A DNA stretch of 37,506 nucleotides from contig JAUWOA010000010.1 of assembly GCA_030612365.1 (NCBI GenBank), positions 1 through 37,506 of the forward strand. Direction: 5' to 3'. A program made the translations under genes and the position numbers. Position 1 is the stretch's first letter; each line of letters begins with the position of its first letter. Of the stretch, positions 34,456 through 37,506 are shown piece by piece. The notes beneath the pieces are model-generated. The model worked only from the letters and a program-made list of their open reading frames with translations. It was not told the DNA's origin and made no database searches. This DNA comes from Candidatus Thorarchaeota archaeon (GTDB lineage Archaea > Asgardarchaeota > Thorarchaeia > Thorarchaeales > Thorarchaeaceae).

Positions 34456-35493
34456 CTAATCGAAGACCTCTGCAAAGCTCTCCAAGTACTTCTTTTGTTC
34501 CTTAGTGGGCTTCTTGGGAATGTGAATCTTGACTCGCACCCGCTGGTCACCCTGTCGCCCATCTTGGGCATGCACGCCTTTTCCTCTTAGGCGAAGAATC
34601 GTGCCGCCCTTTGTGCCCTTCTTGATCTTCATCTTGCTTGTGCCCCACATCGTGGGTACATCAACATCGCCCCCGAGCACCGCCACCGAGAAGGGTATGT
34701 CCATCTCCATGTAGACATGCAATCCACGACGCACGAATTGCTTGTGGGGCTTAACTGAGAATATCACGATCAGATCGCCATTGAGGCCGCCACGTGCTCC
34801 CGCATCTCCACCACCCTGAATACGCTGTCCCATGCCATCCTCTACACCGGGCGGTATTGGGACTGTAATCTCCATTCGTTTCGACTGTAGCCCGGTTCCG
34901 CGGCATGTCTTGCATGGGCTATCGATAATCTCCCCAAGACCTCTGCAGCTTGGGCAAGTTTGCGCTACCGTCATGAATCCACCCATGGACCGCATGACTT
35001 GACCTTGACCTTGGCACGTAGGACATCTTTTGGGGGTGGTCCCGGGTTGGGCACCTGAAGCGCCACAGGTTTCACACCGCTCCTTTCGTTTGAATGCGAT
35101 TTCCTTTTCGGTGCCAAAGAACGCCTCTTCAAAGGTGAGCCGTATCGTTATCCTGAGAGTCCTCCCCGGTGGCGGTCCCGCTCGGCCTCTCTGGCCAAAA
35201 CCACCAAAGCCTCCAAATCCCCGGAATATCTGACTGAACAGGTCGCCAAAACCTTCCATGTTAATGCTCTGGAAATCTGCAGTGCCGTATCGATCGTAAT
35301 TCGAGCGCTTCTCAGGATCACTTAGAACAGTGTAGGCTTCATTGATGCGCTTCAGCTTTTCTTCGGATTCTTTGCTGCCGGGATTCTTGTCAGGGTGATG
35401 TTTCTTGGCTAGATTCCGGTAGGCTCGTTTGAGCTCATCTTGGGTGCTACTCTTGCTGACACCCAAAACACTGTAGTAATCATTCTCAGCCAA
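34456..35493 (-). CDS. dnaJ: Chaperone DnaJ
   Basis: J domain with HPD ([10 protein letters not shown]), G/F region, four zinc-centre CxxCxxx motifs, C-terminal substrate domain. Confidence 0.96.
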   Translation of the reverse strand: MAENDYYSVLGVSKSSTQDELKRAYRNLAKKHHPDKNPGSKESEEKLKRINEAYTVLSDPEKRSNYDRYGTADFQSINMEGFGDLFSQIFRGFGGFGGFGQRGRAGPPPGRTLRITIRLTFEEAFFGTEKEIAFKRKERCETCGASGAQPGTTPKRCPTCQGQGQVMRSMGGFMTVAQTCPSCRGLGEIIDSPCKTCRGTGLQSKRMEITVPIPPGVEDGMGQRIQGGGDAGARGGLNGDLIVIFSVKPHKQFVRRGLHVYMEMDIPFSVAVLGGDVDVPTMWGTSKMKIKKGTKGGTILRLRGKGVHAQDGRQGDQRVRVKIHIPKKPTKEQKKYLESFAEVFD

Positions 35494-35516
35494 ACTACGT
35501 CACCCAAACAAGAATT

Positions 35517-37391
35517 CTAGTCGATGTCCTCAAAATCAACGTCGACTACGTCTTCGTCATCTGAACCCTTCGACTTTGCCTTTTCACTACCTGGCATCTG
35601 AGTTGCATCAAAGCCCATCTTACTTGGGTCCATTCCAGCGCCCCCCGGTCCTTGAGCACCGTAAGCCTTCTCTGATATCTTGAAGATCACTTGCTGCAGT
35701 GCGTCTGTTCCTTCCTTCATCTTCTCGTAGTCATCAATTTCGATGGCTTTCTTAAGACCCTCAGACTCCTTCTCGAACTCCGTCTTGAGGTCGGCAGGAA
35801 CCTTGTCGCCGAGGTCCTTCAGTAGCTTCTCTCCCTGGTAGACCATCTGATCTGCGTTATTCTTGGTTTCCACCTGTGCTTTCCTCTTGGCGTCTTCTTC
35901 AGAGTACTTCTCCGCATCCTGTACCATTCTCTCAACATCGCCATCAGATAGGTTGGTGCTTGCAGTGATGGTCACAGACTGCTCGTTACCTGTTGCCTTA
36001 TCCTTGGCTGCGACTTTGACAATGCCATTGGCGTCTATGTCAAATGTGACTTCAATCTGGGGGATGCCTCTGGGTGCAGGTGGGATACCAACTAGCTGGA
36101 AACGCCCAAGGGTCATGTTATCCGCCGCCATTGGACGCTCGCCCTGCACAACGCGGATATCGACTGCGGTCTGGTGGTCTGCAGCAGTGGAGAAAATTTG
36201 ACTCTTCCGAGTCGGAATTGTAGTGTTCTTGTCGATAAGAGGTGTCGCTACACCACCCAGTGTTTCAATGCCAAGAGTCAACGGAGTGACGTCAAGCAGA
36301 AGAATATCTGTGACTTCTCCAGACAGTACCCCTGCCTGAGCGGCCGCACCCAATGCGACGCATTCGTCTGGATTGATGCTCTTGTCCCCTACTTTGCCGA
36401 ACATGGCACGGATGATGTCCTGAATCATTGGCATCCTCGTAGCACCTCCAACAAGGAGTATCTTGTCGATGCCTTCTGGTTCGACCTTGGCATCAGTGAG
36501 AGCCTGTCTAATCGGACCCAATGTGGCCTGCACCAAGTCATCTGTCATCTGTTCAAGCTTTGCCCGCGTGATTTCTAGATTCAGATGCTTCGGACCGCTC
36601 TGGTCAGCGGTTATGTAAGGAAGGTTGATTGTTGTCTTTTTAACAGTAGAGAGCTCGATCTTCGCCTGCTCAGCAGCATCCTTAATTCTCTGCATAGCAG
36701 ATAGGTCCTTAGTGATGTCCATACCAGTAGTTTTCTTGAACTCCTCAACCATCCAATCCATGACACGCTGATCCCAATCATCGCCTCCCAACTGAGTATT
36801 GCCGCTTGTGGAGAGTACTTCATAGACTTCTTCGCCGATTTCAAGTATCGACACATCAAAGGTTCCGCCTCCGAGGTCGTAAACAAGGACCTTGAGTTCC
36901 TCATTCTTATCAAGGCCATAGGCCAGAGCCGACGCTGTGGGTTCATTAACAATTCTCAGAACCTCAAGACCAGCTATCTTCCCCGCATCCTTCGTTGCTT
37001 GCCGTTGACTATCGTTGAAATATGCAGGCACCGTGATGACAGCCTGCACGACTTCCTGTCCCAGAAACGCTTCTGCATCCCTCTTCATTTTGGTCAGGAT
37101 CATTGCAGATATCTCCTGTGGAGTGTATTCCTTATCTCCAATCTTCACTGAGTAATCCTGCCCCATCTTGCGTTTTATTGACCGGACTGTCCGTTCCGGC
37201 ATAGAAACTGCTTGTCTCTTTGCAAGTTCCCCAACAACAATCTCTCCATTCGGCATGATCCCCACGACTGACGCAGTTAGCCGCTTGCCTTCTGCGTTAG
37301 GGATTATCGTGGGCGTCCCGGCTTCCATGTAGGCAATGCCACTATTGGTGGTTCCCAAGTCTATGCCGACAACTATGGTTTTCTTTGACAT
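35517..37391 (-). CDS. dnaK: Chaperone DnaK (Hsp70)
   Basis: [73 protein letters not shown]. Confidence 0.97.
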   Translation of the reverse strand: MSKKTIVVGIDLGTTNSGIAYMEAGTPTIIPNAEGKRLTASVVGIMPNGEIVVGELAKRQAVSMPERTVRSIKRKMGQDYSVKIGDKEYTPQEISAMILTKMKRDAEAFLGQEVVQAVITVPAYFNDSQRQATKDAGKIAGLEVLRIVNEPTASALAYGLDKNEELKVLVYDLGGGTFDVSILEIGEEVYEVLSTSGNTQLGGDDWDQRVMDWMVEEFKKTTGMDITKDLSAMQRIKDAAEQAKIELSTVKKTTINLPYITADQSGPKHLNLEITRAKLEQMTDDLVQATLGPIRQALTDAKVEPEGIDKILLVGGATRMPMIQDIIRAMFGKVGDKSINPDECVALGAAAQAGVLSGEVTDILLLDVTPLTLGIETLGGVATPLIDKNTTIPTRKSQIFSTAADHQTAVDIRVVQGERPMAADNMTLGRFQLVGIPPAPRGIPQIEVTFDIDANGIVKVAAKDKATGNEQSVTITASTNLSDGDVERMVQDAEKYSEEDAKRKAQVETKNNADQMVYQGEKLLKDLGDKVPADLKTEFEKESEGLKKAIEIDDYEKMKEGTDALQQVIFKISEKAYGAQGPGGAGMDPSKMGFDATQMPGSEKAKSKGSDDEDVVDVDFEDID

Positions 37392-37393
37392 GT

Positions 37394-37506
37394 TTATTCA
37401 CTATCCATTTCTGAGCTCTTGTTAACATCTTCTTCGATTTCACTGGCAGAAGGACTCTCGTGTCGGTTTACACGAACCATCGCAGGTCTTAGAACCTTTT
37501 CCCTTA
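37394..37506 (-). CDS. grpE: GrpE, C-terminal 36 residues (partial, start outside window)
   Basis: Minus-strand translation ...[36 protein letters not shown] just upstream of dna[10 protein letters not shown] matches the GrpE C-terminal strand. Missing from the ORF track because partial. Confidence 0.75.
   Translation of the reverse strand, partial: REKVLRPAMVRVNRHESPSASEIEEDVNKSSEMDSE

Noticed and set aside
1-37506. tRNA, rRNA or CRISPR array
   Set aside because: No T-arm-like GGTTCRA-type cloverleaf, rRNA stretch or regularly spaced repeat was seen by eye; a tRNAscan-SE/Infernal run would be needed to exclude them fully.

Overview
This 37.5 kb window looks archaeal. The neighbourhood (two Ras/Rab-like small GTPases, a Roadblock/LC7 protein, Topo VI A+B, RadA, aRF1, archaeal PheST, CofE, GGR-family reductase) and mid-range GC suggest an Asgard archaeon, possibly Thorarchaeota-like; this is inference and I ran no search. 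Gene order: TnpB 3' end; membrane-anchored Cas4-like nuclease; helical protein; aRF1(-); pheS-pheT; small GTPase 1; CBS protein; coiled-coil/Ala-Pro protein(-); small GTPase 2; membrane protein; GGR-family reductase; RadA(-); Roadblock(-); zinc-ribbon/TPR protein; small TM protein; top6B-top6A(-); cofE; zinc-ribbon/glycine-zipper protein(-); two tandem MFS paralogs(-); a 24 kb region with small ORFs missed by the ORF track; 3-hydroxyacyl-CoA dehydrogenase; two tandem alpha/beta hydrolases; P-type Ca2+-ATPase-like pump(-); YkgJ-like protein; M24 peptidase(-); MFS; PadR + HAAS-like protein; dnaJ-dnaK-grpE(-). Strongest candidates for undescribed biology: (1) a pair of paralogous 35-aa basic microproteins at 24.0-24.4 kb, absent from the supplied track, differing at 9 aa but carrying 12 purely synonymous codon changes, with separate promoters and palindromic operator-like sites; (2) Topo VI-A (Spo11 homologue) with a ~300-aa N-terminal extension containing two RadA-type HhH modules in lysine-rich tails, encoded with a Topo VI-B whose ATPase domain has a large insertion; (3) an MFS gene apparently starting at CTG, overlapping (CTGA) the stop of a 40-aa Cys-containing upstream ORF; (4) aRF1 lacking the usual domain-3 minidomain; (5) a 21-bp near-perfect palindrome in front of a PadR gene. 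No tRNA, rRNA or CRISPR array was seen.
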